Positions 24,508-32,187 of a stretch of DNA of 64,000 nucleotides are shown piece by piece. Every line of letters starts with the position of its first letter. The first letter of the stretch is position 1. The notes under the pieces are model-generated. The model was not told the origin of the DNA, ran no database searches, and saw nothing but the letters and a program-made list of their open reading frames with translations. The stretch lies in assembly GCA_024711345.1 (NCBI GenBank), contig JANJTA010000017.1, positions 116,279-180,278 on the forward strand. The letters are read 5' to 3'. Made by a program: the position numbers and the translations under genes. This stretch comes from Rhodanobacter sp. (GTDB lineage: Bacteria > Pseudomonadota > Gammaproteobacteria > Xanthomonadales > Rhodanobacteraceae).

Positions 24508-26643
24508 TCAGCCGCTGCCGACCCGGCGCACGTCGAGCACGTTGGGCAGCGCCAGCAGCTTGCCGAGCAGGGTGGACAGCTGCTCGAAATCGCGCACGCG
24601 CAGGGTGAAGCGCATCTCCACCTCGCCGGTGTGCACGAACAACCGGCTGGACGAGGCGATGATGTGCGTGCCGGCGTTGCTGACCAGGCTGGTGACGTCC
24701 TTCTGCAGGCCCTTGCGGTCGTAGCCGCGCAGTTCGATGTCGACCTCGTAGGCCTGCGCCGCGGCATTGCCCCAGCTCACCTCGATCACCCGGTCCGGAT
24801 CGCGCGCGGCGAGCCGCGCCAGGCTGCTGCAGTCGGTGCGGTGCACGGACACGCCGCGGCCCTTGGTGACGAAGCCGCGCACCGGGTCGCCGGGCAGCGG
24901 CTGGCAGCAGCGCGCCAGCGTGGTCAGCAGGTTGCCGATGCCTTCGATGCGCAGCGCGCTATGGTCGAGCGTGGCATGGCGCGAGGCCACCGGCGCGCCC
25001 GACTGGGTGACCGCGGGCGGCTCCGGCGGCTGCGCCGCTTCCTGCAGCACGCGGGCGATCTGCCCCGGGGTGACCTCGCCCAGCGCCAGCGCCACCAGCA
25101 GCTCGTCGTGGTTCTTCAGGTGGAAGTGCGCCGGCAGCTTCGTCACGTCCGCGTTCGCCAGCGCCAGCCGCTTCAGTTCGCGCTCGAACATGCCGCGCCC
25201 CACCGCGAGGTTGGCGTCGTGGGCGATCTTGCGGAACCATGCGCGCACCTTGTCCTTCGCCCGCGCAGTGTTGAGGTAGCCGTGGTGCGGCGACAGCCAG
25301 TCGCGGCTCGGTTCGGCCAGCTTGCCGGTGAGGATCTCCACGCGGTCGCCGCTCTGCGGCTGGAAGGTCAGCGGCACGATGCGCCCGTTGACCTTGGCGC
25401 CGCGGCAGCGGTGGCCCACCTCGGTGTGCACCAGGTAGGCGAAGTCCAGCACGGTGGCGCCGCGCGCCAGGTCGAACACCTCGCCCTTCGGGGTCAGCAG
25501 GTAGACGCGGTCTTCCAGCAGTTCGGTCTGCAGCTCGGCGGCCAGCGCGCTGTCGTCCTCGCCGCGCGGCTCCAGCAGTTTGCGCATCCAGGCGATCTTC
25601 GCCTCGAATTCGGCATCGGCGCTGCCGCCCTCCTTGTAGCGCCAGTGCGCGGCCACGCCCAGCTCGTTGGCGCGGTGCATGGCGTGGGTGCGGATCTGCA
25701 CCTCCAGCGTCTTGCCCTGCGGCCCGATCACCGCGGTGTGCAGCGACTGGTAGCCGTTGGCCTTGGGTCGCGCGATGTAGTCATCGAACTCGCCCGGCAG
25801 GTGCGGCCACAGCGAATGAACCACGCCCAAGGCGGCGTAGCAGTCGGTGACGCTGTCGACCAGCACGCGCACCGCGCGGATGTCGTACAGGTCGGAGAAG
25901 TCCAGCGACTTGCGCTGCATCTTCTTCCAGATCGAGTAGATGTGTTTCGGTCGCCCGGCCAGCTCGGCGTGGATGCCCGCCGCGTCCAGCGCGCGCTGCA
26001 GTTCGGCCAGCGAGTCGCGGATGAACGCCTCGCGGTCGGCGCGGCGCTCGTCGAGCAGGTTGGCGATGCGCCGGTAGGTGTCCGGCTGCAGGTAGCGGAA
26101 GGCCAGGTCTTCCAGCTCCCACTTCAGCTGCCAGATGCCGAGCCGGTTCGCCAGCGGCGCGTGGATGTCGCGGGTCAGCCGCGCCAGCGCCTGCCGCTCG
26201 CCCTCGGGCACCGCCACCGCCGCGCGCATCCGCGCCAGTTGCCGCGCCAGCAGCACGAACACCACGCGCAAATCGCGCACGATCGCCAGCAGCAGCCGGC
26301 GCAGGCCCTCGGCCGCGCCCTGCGGCGGCCGCTGCGCATGCAGCGCCCATACCTGCTCGGCCGCCTGCTGGCCGTCGACCAGCCGCTGCAGCTCGGCCGG
26401 CAACGCCGCGCGCCGCTGCGCCCACAGCGCAGGATCGACCCGGGCCAGCTCGAACCACAGCGCCGCCGCCTGGGTCTGCGCGTCGCAGCCGAGCATGCCC
26501 AGCAGCTCCAGCACGTCGGCGCATTCGGCCTGGTTCACCGCGCGGGTGGTGCAGGCTTCCAGCGGCTCGGCCAGTGCCGGTGGCACGGCGCCGGCGTGCT
26601 CGCGCCAGCGCGACAGACGGGAGGGTTCGACGGTGGAGGCCAT
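24508..26643 (-). CDS. relA: RelA/SpoT family (p)ppGpp synthetase, RelA type
   Basis: This 711-residue stringent-response enzyme makes (p)ppGpp from ATP and GDP/GTP on stalled ribosomes. The synthetase domain contains GRPKHIYSIWKKMQ, LYDIRAVRVLV and RPKANGYQSLHT; a TGS domain follows (VYLLTPKGEVFDLARGATVLDFAY), and a C-terminal ACT domain begins near EVDIELRGYDRKGLQKDV. The hydrolase HD motif is missing from the N-terminal domain, so it should be synthesis-only, like E. coli RelA. The ATG at 26643 gives the usual length. Confidence 0.93.
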   Translation of the reverse strand: MASTVEPSRLSRWREHAGAVPPALAEPLEACTTRAVNQAECADVLELLGMLGCDAQTQAAALWFELARVDPALWAQRRAALPAELQRLVDGQQAAEQVWALHAQRPPQGAAEGLRRLLLAIVRDLRVVFVLLARQLARMRAAVAVPEGERQALARLTRDIHAPLANRLGIWQLKWELEDLAFRYLQPDTYRRIANLLDERRADREAFIRDSLAELQRALDAAGIHAELAGRPKHIYSIWKKMQRKSLDFSDLYDIRAVRVLVDSVTDCYAALGVVHSLWPHLPGEFDDYIARPKANGYQSLHTAVIGPQGKTLEVQIRTHAMHRANELGVAAHWRYKEGGSADAEFEAKIAWMRKLLEPRGEDDSALAAELQTELLEDRVYLLTPKGEVFDLARGATVLDFAYLVHTEVGHRCRGAKVNGRIVPLTFQPQSGDRVEILTGKLAEPSRDWLSPHHGYLNTARAKDKVRAWFRKIAHDANLAVGRGMFERELKRLALANADVTKLPAHFHLKNHDELLVALALGEVTPGQIARVLQEAAQPPEPPAVTQSGAPVASRHATLDHSALRIEGIGNLLTTLARCCQPLPGDPVRGFVTKGRGVSVHRTDCSSLARLAARDPDRVIEVSWGNAAAQAYEVDIELRGYDRKGLQKDVTSLVSNAGTHIIASSSRLFVHTGEVEMRFTLRVRDFEQLSTLLGKLLALPNVLDVRRVGSG

Positions 26644-26786
26644 GGGGGTCAGCTCGGCTATTGCCTGCTCATGGTAGCCGCAGCCGTGCCGACCGTCGTG
26701 GGGCACATCGCCCGGCGCCCCTTGGCGCAGAGCCGTCCTACCGCGCAGAATCGGCGCTTCCCTACCGCTGCCCCGAGGATGCGCCC

Positions 26787-27266
26787 ATGCCGATCCGTCC
26801 CCGCCACCCGCGCCTGCCGCTGCTGCTGGCACTTTCGCTGGCCTGCCTGTCGGCGCAGGCGCAGCAGACCGACGGCCTGCAACAGCGCATGAGCGCCGCC
26901 GAATTCAAGGCCGCCGGGCTGGACAAGCTGTCGGCGCAGGAACTGCGGAATCTCGACGACTGGCTGAGCAAGCACGGCAAGACCGCCACCAGGATGGTCG
27001 ACACCAGCGGCCAGCCGGTGTTCTACGAACCGAAGCAGAAGCGCAGCAAGTTCACCGCCCGCCTGGTCGGGCACTTCAGCGGCTGGCACGGCCACGACGA
27101 ATTCACCCTGGACAATGGCCAGTCGTGGAAGCAGATCGGTTCGGACGCGCCGGTCTGCATGAGCGCCGACAACCCGGCGGTCAAGATCAAGCCGTCGCTG
27201 TTCGACAGCTGGTTGATGTACGTGGACGGCTGCAACGGCAGCGTGCACGTGCGGCGCACGCGCTGA
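26787..27266 (+). CDS. Small secreted protein, function unknown
   Basis: A 159-residue protein with a Sec signal peptide (cleavage near residue 25, AQA-Q). The mature part is hydrophilic and contains RMSAAEFKAAGLDKLSAQELRNLDDWLSKH (about 34-63, split here only by description), a short helical motif seen in several Xanthomonadaceae exported proteins. The C-terminal part resembles a small beta-domain (FSGWHGHDEFTLDNGQSWKQ). No enzyme motif is seen. It is divergent from relA and convergent with hrpA. Confidence 0.7.
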   Translation: MPIRPRHPRLPLLLALSLACLSAQAQQTDGLQQRMSAAEFKAAGLDKLSAQELRNLDDWLSKHGKTATRMVDTSGQPVFYEPKQKRSKFTARLVGHFSGWHGHDEFTLDNGQSWKQIGSDAPVCMSADNPAVKIKPSLFDSWLMYVDGCNGSVHVRRTR

Positions 27267-27323
27267 GCCGCGGCTCCGCGACCGGAGCAGTGCTGCCCCT
27301 GCGGTGCCTGGACATCGTATCGC

Positions 27324-30300
27324 TCAACCCAGCGCCGCCAGCGCCTTCGCCAGGCGCTTGGCCGAGACCGGCTCGGCGGTCTTCAGCTCCTGCGCGAACA
27401 GCGAGACGCGCCATTCCTCGATCAGCCAGCGCAGTTCGTCCAGACCGGCCGGATCGGCGCCGGTGGCGCGCTGCTGCAGGTAGGCACGCCAGTACGGCAG
27501 CACCTGCAGCAGGCGCTGCTGGTCCTTCGCCGGGTCCTGGCGCAGCCGCTCGCCACGCAGGCGCATCGCCTTCAGGTAGCGCGGGTAATGCGCCAACCGC
27601 GCCGGCGGCAGCTCGCGCAGGAAACCCGGCACCAGCAGCGCGTCGAACTGTTCGCGCAGGTCGTCGTAGCTGGCGCGGGCGAAGCCCAGCAGCGGCGGCT
27701 CGAGCCACGGCTTGAGCTCGGCCTGCGCCTCGATAATCGGTTCGGCCAGCTTCAGCCGCTCGACGCTGGCGCCGAACAGCTCGCGCGCGCACTGCGTGCG
27801 CAACGCCTCGAACGCGCCGGCGGTGCGCACGTCCAATTCGTGGCGCTGCAGCAGGTCGGTGAAGCCGCCTTCGAGCAGGTCTGCGCGCAGGCTGTCCACG
27901 CTACCCAATGGTGCGTACTGCAAGGCCAGCGCGTTGCCGATCGGCAGCCGCCGGCGCGCCTGCTTCGCCTCGCTGGCCAGCGCGTTGCGCAGCAGCCGCA
28001 CCACGCCCTGCCGGTGCGCCGCGCGCGCCTCGTCGCTGCGCTCGAACACGCGCAGCGCCACCGCTTCGCCCAGGTCGACCAGCGCGGGGAACGCAGTCAG
28101 TCCGCCCGCGGAGCGCACCTGCGCCGGGATCTCCTCGAAATCCCAGCTGGCCACGTCCTCGCGGGTCAGTTCCAGGTCGGTCTTGCGCGAGAACGCCGCG
28201 CGCGCCTGCCCTTCCCATTGCCCACGCAGCGCGGCGAGGTCGCGGCCGCTGGCCAGCGTCCGGCCGCGCTCGTCGTGCAGGCGATAGCGCATCAAGAGGT
28301 GCGGCGGCAGTTCGACGGCGGCGAAGTCGCTGGCGGCAAGCTCGACGCCGGTAGCGCGTTGCAGGAAGGCGGCCAGCGCCTTCGCCAGCGGTTCGTCGCG
28401 CGGCGCCTCGGCCTCGACGAACGCCCGCGCGAAATCCGGCGCCGGCACGAAGTTGCGCCGCAGCGCCTTGGGCAGGCCGCGGATCAACTCGGCCACCTTG
28501 TCGACCAGCAGGCCCGGCACCAGCCATTCGCAGCGCGCGGGCCGCAGCGCATTCAACATCGCCAGCGGCAGCTGCAGGGTGACGCCGTCGGCCTCGTCGC
28601 CGGGAACGAAGCGATACTCCAATTTGTATTTTTGCGGCGGAATATCCAGCACGGCCGGAAACGCTTTCGCGTCGAGTCCCGCACCACCAGCCAGCACGTC
28701 GTCCAGCGACCAGCGCAGCGCCGCCTGCTCGGCCGGGCGCGCCTGGCGGTACCACGCGTCCAGCGCGCGTGAGCTGGCAATGTTCTGCGGCAGCTTGCCC
28801 TCGAAAAAGGCCACCAGCTCGTCCTCGTGGCGGATCAACCCCTCGCGGCGCTGTTTCGCCTCAATATCGACAGCTTCTTGCAAAATGCGCTGGTTGGCGC
28901 GCACGAAATCCGCCTTCGAGTCGAGCTCGCCGCGCACCAGCGCCTCGCGCAGGAAGATCGCATGGGCCAGCGCCGGGTCCTGCGCCTGGAAGGTGACCGG
29001 CCGCTTCTCCACCAGCACCAGGCCGAACAGGCTGACCTGCTCGTACGCCACCACGCAGCCACGCTTCTTCGACCAGTGCGCATCGCGGCAATGCGTGCGC
29101 AGCAGGTGCGCCGCCTGCTGCTCGATCCACGGCGGCTCGACGCGCGCATTCATCATGCCCCACACGCGTCCGCCCACGTCGAGGATCTGCGCACTGAAGA
29201 CCCAGTTCGGCGGCGCCTTGGCCAGCGCCGAGCCGGGGAAGAGCTGGAACTTGCGCTCGCGCGTGCTCTGGTAGACGCCCTTCTCGTCCTTGCGGCCGAC
29301 CTGGGTGGGCAGGCCGGCGAGCAAAGCGCGATGCACGGATTCGTACAACCGCTCAGCGTTGACGCTCTCGCCCCCTCCCTTGCTCGTCCCAAAGGGACTT
29401 CCTTCGGTCGCAGGGGAGGGTTGGGGTGGGGTTCGCTTTTGATCTTGTGCCACGACGCGAAAAGCCTCTCCCCCTCCCAGCCTCCCCCTGCGCGCAGGGG
29501 GAGGAGCAGAGCGCGCAGCTTGCGGCTGTCCCTCCAGCTTCCAGCCGAGTTCCTGCACCACCAGCAGCAACTGCCGGTGCAACTCACGCCACTCGCGCAT
29601 GCGCATGAAGCTGAGAAAATGCCGCCCGCACCAGTCGCGCAGCTTCGATTGGGTCAACTCCTCGTGCGCGTCGTGGTAGGCGCGCCACAGGTTCAGCACG
29701 CCGACGAAGTCGGACTTCGGGTCGGCGAACGCCGCGTGCGCGGCATCGGCCTGCTGGCGTGCATCGCCCGGGCGCTCGCGCGGGTCCTGGATGCTGAGGA
29801 AGGCGACGATGACCAGCAGTTCGCGCAAGGCGTGCAGTTTCTCGCCCTCGACCAGCATGCGCGCCAGCTGCACGTCGATCGGCAAGCGCGCCAGCATGCG
29901 GCCGATCGCGGTGAGCTTGCGCGTCTCGTCGATCGCGGAAATTTCGGTGAGCCGGCGAAAGCCGTCGGCGACCACGCGCGGGTCGGGCGCCTCCAGGAAC
30001 GGGAACGCGTCCACCTCGCCCAGCTGCAGCGCCAGCATGCGCAGGATCACGTTGGCCAGCGACGAGCGCAGCAGTTCCGGGTCGGTGAACGCGGCGCGGC
30101 CAGCGAAGTCGGCCTCGTCGTACAGGCGGTAGCAGATGCCCGGCCCGACGCGGCCGCAGCGGCCCTTGCGCTGGTCGGCGGCAGCCTGCGAGACCGGTTC
30201 CACGTGCAGCCGTTCGAGCTGGCTGCGCTGGCTGTAGCGCTTGACCCGCGCGGTGCCGGTGTCGATCACGTAGCGGATGCGCGGCACGGTGAGCGAGGTC

Positions 30301-31382
30301 TCGGCGACGTTGGTGGCCAGCACCACGCGGCGCTTCACGCCGGGCTTGAACACGCGGTCCTGGTCGCCGGCGGAGAGCCGCGCGTACAGCGGCATGATCT
30401 CGGTCTCGCGGTACTGCCGACGCGACAGCAGCTGGTGCGCGTCGCGGATCTCGCGCTCGCCGGGCAGGAACACCAGCACGTCGCCGCGCGGGTCGTCGTG
30501 GGTGATCTCGTCGAGCACCGCGGCAATGTGTTCGGCGCTGCCCTGCTGCATGTCCTTGCGGCCCTGCCGCGCGGCGATCTCGTCCAGCGAGCGCCAGCGC
30601 AACTCGACCGGATGCGCACGCCCTTCCACTTCCACCACCGGCGCGCCGTCGAAGTGTTCGGCAAAGCGTGCGGTGTCGATGGTCGCCGAGGTAACGATGA
30701 TCTTCAGTTCGGGCCGCTTCGCCGCCAGGCGCTTGAGGTAGCCGAGCAGGAAGTCGATGTTGAGGCTGCGTTCGTGCGCCTCGTCGATGATGATGGTGTC
30801 GTACGCGCTGAGCCACGGGTCGCCCTGGGTCTCGGCGAGCAGGATGCCGTCGGTCATGAACTTCACCAGGCTGCGCTCGGACACCTGGTCGTTGAAGCGC
30901 ACCTGGAAACCCACCACCTCGCCCAGCGGCGTGCCCAGTTCCTCCGCCACGCGGCGCGCCACCGAGCGCGCGGCCAGCCGACGCGGCTGGGTGCAGCCGA
31001 TCATGCCGGCCTCGCCGCGGCCGGCGGCCAGGCACAGCTTGGGCAGCTGGGTGGTCTTGCCCGAGCCGGTCTCGCCGGCGATCACCACCACCTGATGCGC
31101 GCGGATCAGCTTGACGATGTCCTCGCCGCGCGCGCTGATCGGCAGCGACTCGTCCAGCCGGATCGGCGGCTTGGCCGCGGCGCGGGCACGGCGTTTGGCC
31201 GCCGAGCGCTCGATATCCGCGCGCAGCGACGCCAGCTTGTTCTCATCGGGGTGGCGCGACAGCGCACGCCAGCGGCCCAGCAGGCGGCCGAAGTCGCGGC
31301 TGCACACGGTCTCGAGCCGACCACGCAGGTCGTGCAGGCCGGCACTGGCGGAATCGTTGGCGGTCGGATGGGTGTCGTTCAT
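27324..31382 (-). CDS. hrpA: ATP-dependent RNA helicase HrpA
   Basis: A DEAH-box RNA helicase of 1352 residues from the ATG at 31382. It has Walker A (GETGSGKTTQLPKL), DEAH in IIIDEAHERSLN, the motif VI region QRKGRCGRVGPG, then HA2, OB and the long C-terminal region characteristic of HrpA rather than HrpB. Family members act in translation-linked ribosome rescue and mRNA processing. A proline/glycine-rich stretch of about 57 extra residues (encoded by about 29357-29526) interrupts the protein compared with E. coli HrpA as recalled; it matches a dispersed repeat. The reading frame stays open. Confidence 0.92.
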   Translation of the reverse strand: MNDTHPTANDSASAGLHDLRGRLETVCSRDFGRLLGRWRALSRHPDENKLASLRADIERSAAKRRARAAAKPPIRLDESLPISARGEDIVKLIRAHQVVVIAGETGSGKTTQLPKLCLAAGRGEAGMIGCTQPRRLAARSVARRVAEELGTPLGEVVGFQVRFNDQVSERSLVKFMTDGILLAETQGDPWLSAYDTIIIDEAHERSLNIDFLLGYLKRLAAKRPELKIIVTSATIDTARFAEHFDGAPVVEVEGRAHPVELRWRSLDEIAARQGRKDMQQGSAEHIAAVLDEITHDDPRGDVLVFLPGEREIRDAHQLLSRRQYRETEIMPLYARLSAGDQDRVFKPGVKRRVVLATNVAETSLTVPRIRYVIDTGTARVKRYSQRSQLERLHVEPVSQAAADQRKGRCGRVGPGICYRLYDEADFAGRAAFTDPELLRSSLANVILRMLALQLGEVDAFPFLEAPDPRVVADGFRRLTEISAIDETRKLTAIGRMLARLPIDVQLARMLVEGEKLHALRELLVIVAFLSIQDPRERPGDARQQADAAHAAFADPKSDFVGVLNLWRAYHDAHEELTQSKLRDWCGRHFLSFMRMREWRELHRQLLLVVQELGWKLEGQPQAARSAPPPARRGRLGGGEAFRVVAQDQKRTPPQPSPATEGSPFGTSKGGGESVNAERLYESVHRALLAGLPTQVGRKDEKGVYQSTRERKFQLFPGSALAKAPPNWVFSAQILDVGGRVWGMMNARVEPPWIEQQAAHLLRTHCRDAHWSKKRGCVVAYEQVSLFGLVLVEKRPVTFQAQDPALAHAIFLREALVRGELDSKADFVRANQRILQEAVDIEAKQRREGLIRHEDELVAFFEGKLPQNIASSRALDAWYRQARPAEQAALRWSLDDVLAGGAGLDAKAFPAVLDIPPQKYKLEYRFVPGDEADGVTLQLPLAMLNALRPARCEWLVPGLLVDKVAELIRGLPKALRRNFVPAPDFARAFVEAEAPRDEPLAKALAAFLQRATGVELAASDFAAVELPPHLLMRYRLHDERGRTLASGRDLAALRGQWEGQARAAFSRKTDLELTREDVASWDFEEIPAQVRSAGGLTAFPALVDLGEAVALRVFERSDEARAAHRQGVVRLLRNALASEAKQARRRLPIGNALALQYAPLGSVDSLRADLLEGGFTDLLQRHELDVRTAGAFEALRTQCARELFGASVERLKLAEPIIEAQAELKPWLEPPLLGFARASYDDLREQFDALLVPGFLRELPPARLAHYPRYLKAMRLRGERLRQDPAKDQQRLLQVLPYWRAYLQQRATGADPAGLDELRWLIEEWRVSLFAQELKTAEPVSAKRLAKALAALG
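29357..29526. repeat. Repeat-derived in-frame insertion inside hrpA
   Basis: This stretch contains a near copy (one mismatch in 22 bases) of the intergenic sequence at 51677-51698: at 29411, CAGGGGAGGG followed by TTGGGGTGGGGT. It also has a perfect palindrome with 11-bp arms (29481-29491 and 29494-29504, CCTCCCCCTGC and its complement). It encodes low-complexity residues such as TPPQPSPATEGSPFG. It is best read as a palindromic dispersed element that entered hrpA without breaking the frame. Confidence 0.7.
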
Positions 31383-31421
31383 CGGACCGCGCATGATAGC
31401 TGCTGGCGGGTCGTCCACTCG

Positions 31422-31436
31422 ATAGCTGCAGGCTAT
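31422..31436. promoter_or_regulatory. OxyR-type half site upstream of dps
   Basis: ATAG-N7-CTAT (31422-31425 and 31433-31436), within the perfect dyad GATAGC-TGCAG-GCTATC, matches one unit of the OxyR consensus. It lies 87 bases before the dps start, in the gap divergent from hrpA. The second consensus unit downstream is weak. Confidence 0.5.
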
Positions 31437-31522
31437 CGGGAACATCCGAAGGATTCATTTCACCCGCGGGCAGCGACTCACTAAGGTTGCCCCATCGACT
31501 CACCACAGGAAGGAGCACGCAC

Positions 31523-31990
31523 ATGGCCATTTCCATCGGCATCGCCAGGAAGGACCGCGAAGCGGTCGCCAAGCACCTGTCCAGGCTGCTGGCCGACACC
31601 TACTCGCTGTACCTGAAGACGCACAGCTTCCACTGGAACGTCACCGGCCCGCAGTTCAACAGCCTGCACGCCATGTTCGAGATCCAGTACAACGAACTGT
31701 GGCTGGCCGCCGACGAAGTCGCCGAACGCATCCGCACGCTGGACGTGTTCGCCCCCGGCTCCTACAGCCAGTTCGCCAAGCTGAGCTCGGTCAAGGAAGA
31801 AGCCGGCGTGCCGGAATGGAAGGCGATGGTGGCTCAGCTGGTCGAAGGCCACGAGATCGCCGCCGCCACCGCGCGCAACGCGCTGAAGGCCGCCAACGCC
31901 GCCGGCGACGACGGCACCGCCGACATGGTCACCGGGCGATTGAAGGAGCACGAGAAGACCGCCTGGATGCTGCGCTCGCTGTTGAAATAG
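31523..31990 (+). CDS. dps: Dps family DNA-binding ferritin-like protein
   Basis: A 155-residue Dps protein. It assembles into a dodecamer that oxidises and stores iron and protects DNA under oxidative or starvation stress. The ferroxidase-site residues are in YLKTHSFHWNVTGPQFNSLH (about 34-53) and in FEIQYNELWLAADEVAERI (about 55-73). The ATG at 31523 is preceded by a strong AGGAAGGAG. An OxyR-type site lies upstream and a hairpin terminator downstream, so it is a single-gene unit. The N-terminus lacks a long Lys-rich tail, so it may not bind DNA strongly. Confidence 0.93.
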   Translation: MAISIGIARKDREAVAKHLSRLLADTYSLYLKTHSFHWNVTGPQFNSLHAMFEIQYNELWLAADEVAERIRTLDVFAPGSYSQFAKLSSVKEEAGVPEWKAMVAQLVEGHEIAAATARNALKAANAAGDDGTADMVTGRLKEHEKTAWMLRSLLK

Positions 31991-31996
31991 GCCGCC

Positions 31997-32040
31997 CGGC
32001 GCCATCTCCGAAGCGACGGCGCCTTCGCGCGATGGCGCCG
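31997..32040 (+). terminator. Hairpin terminator after dps
   Basis: Perfect 10-bp arms CGGCGCCATC (31997-32006) and GATGGCGCCG (32031-32040) enclose a loop with its own small stem, followed by TTT. It starts 7 bases after the dps stop codon. Confidence 0.6.
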
Positions 32041-32187
32041 TTTCCGTCCCGCCCGCTACCCCTGGCGCGCCACGCTCCTGACCTTGCGCTGACCGCAGCC
32101 GGCGCGCTTTATTGAGCCCGATGGCATGGATTGGTTAAGCTCCTCGGGCTCTACCGCCTGTTGCGCAGGCTTCCTCCGGGGATTTTT

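Noticed and set aside
26644..26832. Longer relA start at 26832
   Set aside because: It would overlap the divergent signal-peptide gene and adds Gly/Ala-rich residues unrelated to RelA.
29340..29530. An insertion sequence inside hrpA
   Set aside because: No transposase, no target duplication seen, and the frame is open; it is better explained as a small dispersed repeat.
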